Assembly (NCBI GenBank): GCA_001412425.1
Contig: LKUH01000246.1
Coordinates: 1-7,323, forward strand
Direction: 5' to 3'
Length of the DNA: 7,323 nt
From: Candidatus Cloacimonas sp. SDB
GTDB taxonomy: Bacteria; Cloacimonadota; Cloacimonadia; Cloacimonadales; TCS61
Every line of letters starts with the position of its first letter. Position 1 is the stretch's first letter. The notes below the pieces were generated by a model, which worked only from the letters and a program-made list of their open reading frames with translations, did not search any database and was not told the origin of the DNA. Shown one piece after another: positions 7,258-7,323 of the stretch. The position numbers were made by a program, and so were the translations under genes.

Positions 7258-7269
7258 GAAAACGTTTTC
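7258..7269. promoter_or_regulatory. GAAAACGTTTTC palindrome, LacI/GalR-like operator candidate
   Basis: A perfect 12-bp palindrome with a central CG flanked by A and T runs, the pattern typical of LacI/GalR-family operators. It lies in the leader of the downstream gene, directly after the weak -10 box of the second promoter candidate, where it could act as an operator or roadblock. No regulator gene is in the window, so assignment to this family rests on the motif alone. Confidence 0.4.
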
Positions 7270-7289
7270 TAAATTAAGCAAACGAAATC

Positions 7290-7295
7290 GGGAGG
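7290..7295 (+). promoter_or_regulatory. Shine-Dalgarno site of the truncated gene
   Basis: GGGAGG lies 5 bases before TTG at 7301. No ATG or GTG lies at suitable spacing, so this site decides for the TTG start. Confidence 0.65.
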
Positions 7296-7300
7296 CCTTT

Positions 7301-7323
7301 TTGAAAAAACATTTAACATTTTT
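7301..7323 (+). CDS. Start of an unidentified gene (TTG start, truncated by window end)
   Basis: Only seven full codons are in the window, reading M-K-K-H-L-T-F from a TTG start. The support is the strong GGGAGG at correct spacing and a promoter region upstream. A basic residue pair followed by hydrophobic residues is how many secretion signal peptides begin, so an exported protein or lipoprotein is possible, but seven residues cannot show it. Function unknown. Confidence 0.5.

Noticed and set aside
1..7323. CRISPR array, insertion sequence, tRNA or phage remnant
   Set aside because: No regularly spaced repeats, transposase motifs, tRNA-like folds or integrase genes were seen; coding style is uniform along the window.

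Overview
The window comes from an AT-rich bacterial genome (roughly 40% G+C by eye). All four complete genes and one truncated gene lie on the + strand. Nothing in it fixes the taxon. Short spacings, strong AAGGAG/GGGAGG Shine-Dalgarno sites and a glutamate dehydrogenase of the hexameric bacterial/archaeal type would suit an amino-acid-fermenting anaerobe, for example of the Cloacimonadota or a related Gram-negative phylum, but this is a guess from general character and not a proof.

Region 1 (1-1370): a complete, intact glutamate dehydrogenase gene (gdhA) with its own ribosome-binding site, closed by a clear intrinsic terminator. It links amino-acid nitrogen to 2-oxoglutarate and looks like a stand-alone metabolic gene.

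Region 2 (1371-7123): a tight three-gene operon in which each junction is an ATGA stop/start overlap. Genes 2 and 3 both carry the ATP-grasp nucleotide-binding domain of PEP synthase / pyruvate phosphate dikinase (PPDK_N type). Both lack the recognisable phosphohistidine swivel domain and the PEP/pyruvate TIM barrel that make those enzymes work. In their place both have a shared C-terminal module with G-x-GRWG and S-x-G-x-HFF motifs. Gene 3 is much larger (1053 aa). It adds a GAF-like N-terminal domain of the kind found on signalling proteins, a helical middle region with no recognised domain, and a C-terminal pol-beta-type nucleotidyltransferase domain with all three catalytic aspartates. Gene 4 is a complete calcineurin-like metallophosphoesterase. 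The operon therefore combines two ATP-dependent phosphotransfer-type domains, one nucleotidyltransferase and one phosphoesterase. That could be a modification system with attachment and removal steps, or a small-nucleotide signalling module. Its substrate cannot be read from sequence. This operon is the most interesting part of the window.

Region 3 (7124-7323): about 177 bases without a gene. It holds a near-consensus sigma-70 promoter, several short perfect palindromes (one resembling a LacI/GalR-family operator), a strong ribosome-binding site and the first codons of a further gene that starts at TTG and runs off the window. No mobile element, CRISPR array, tRNA or rRNA was seen.
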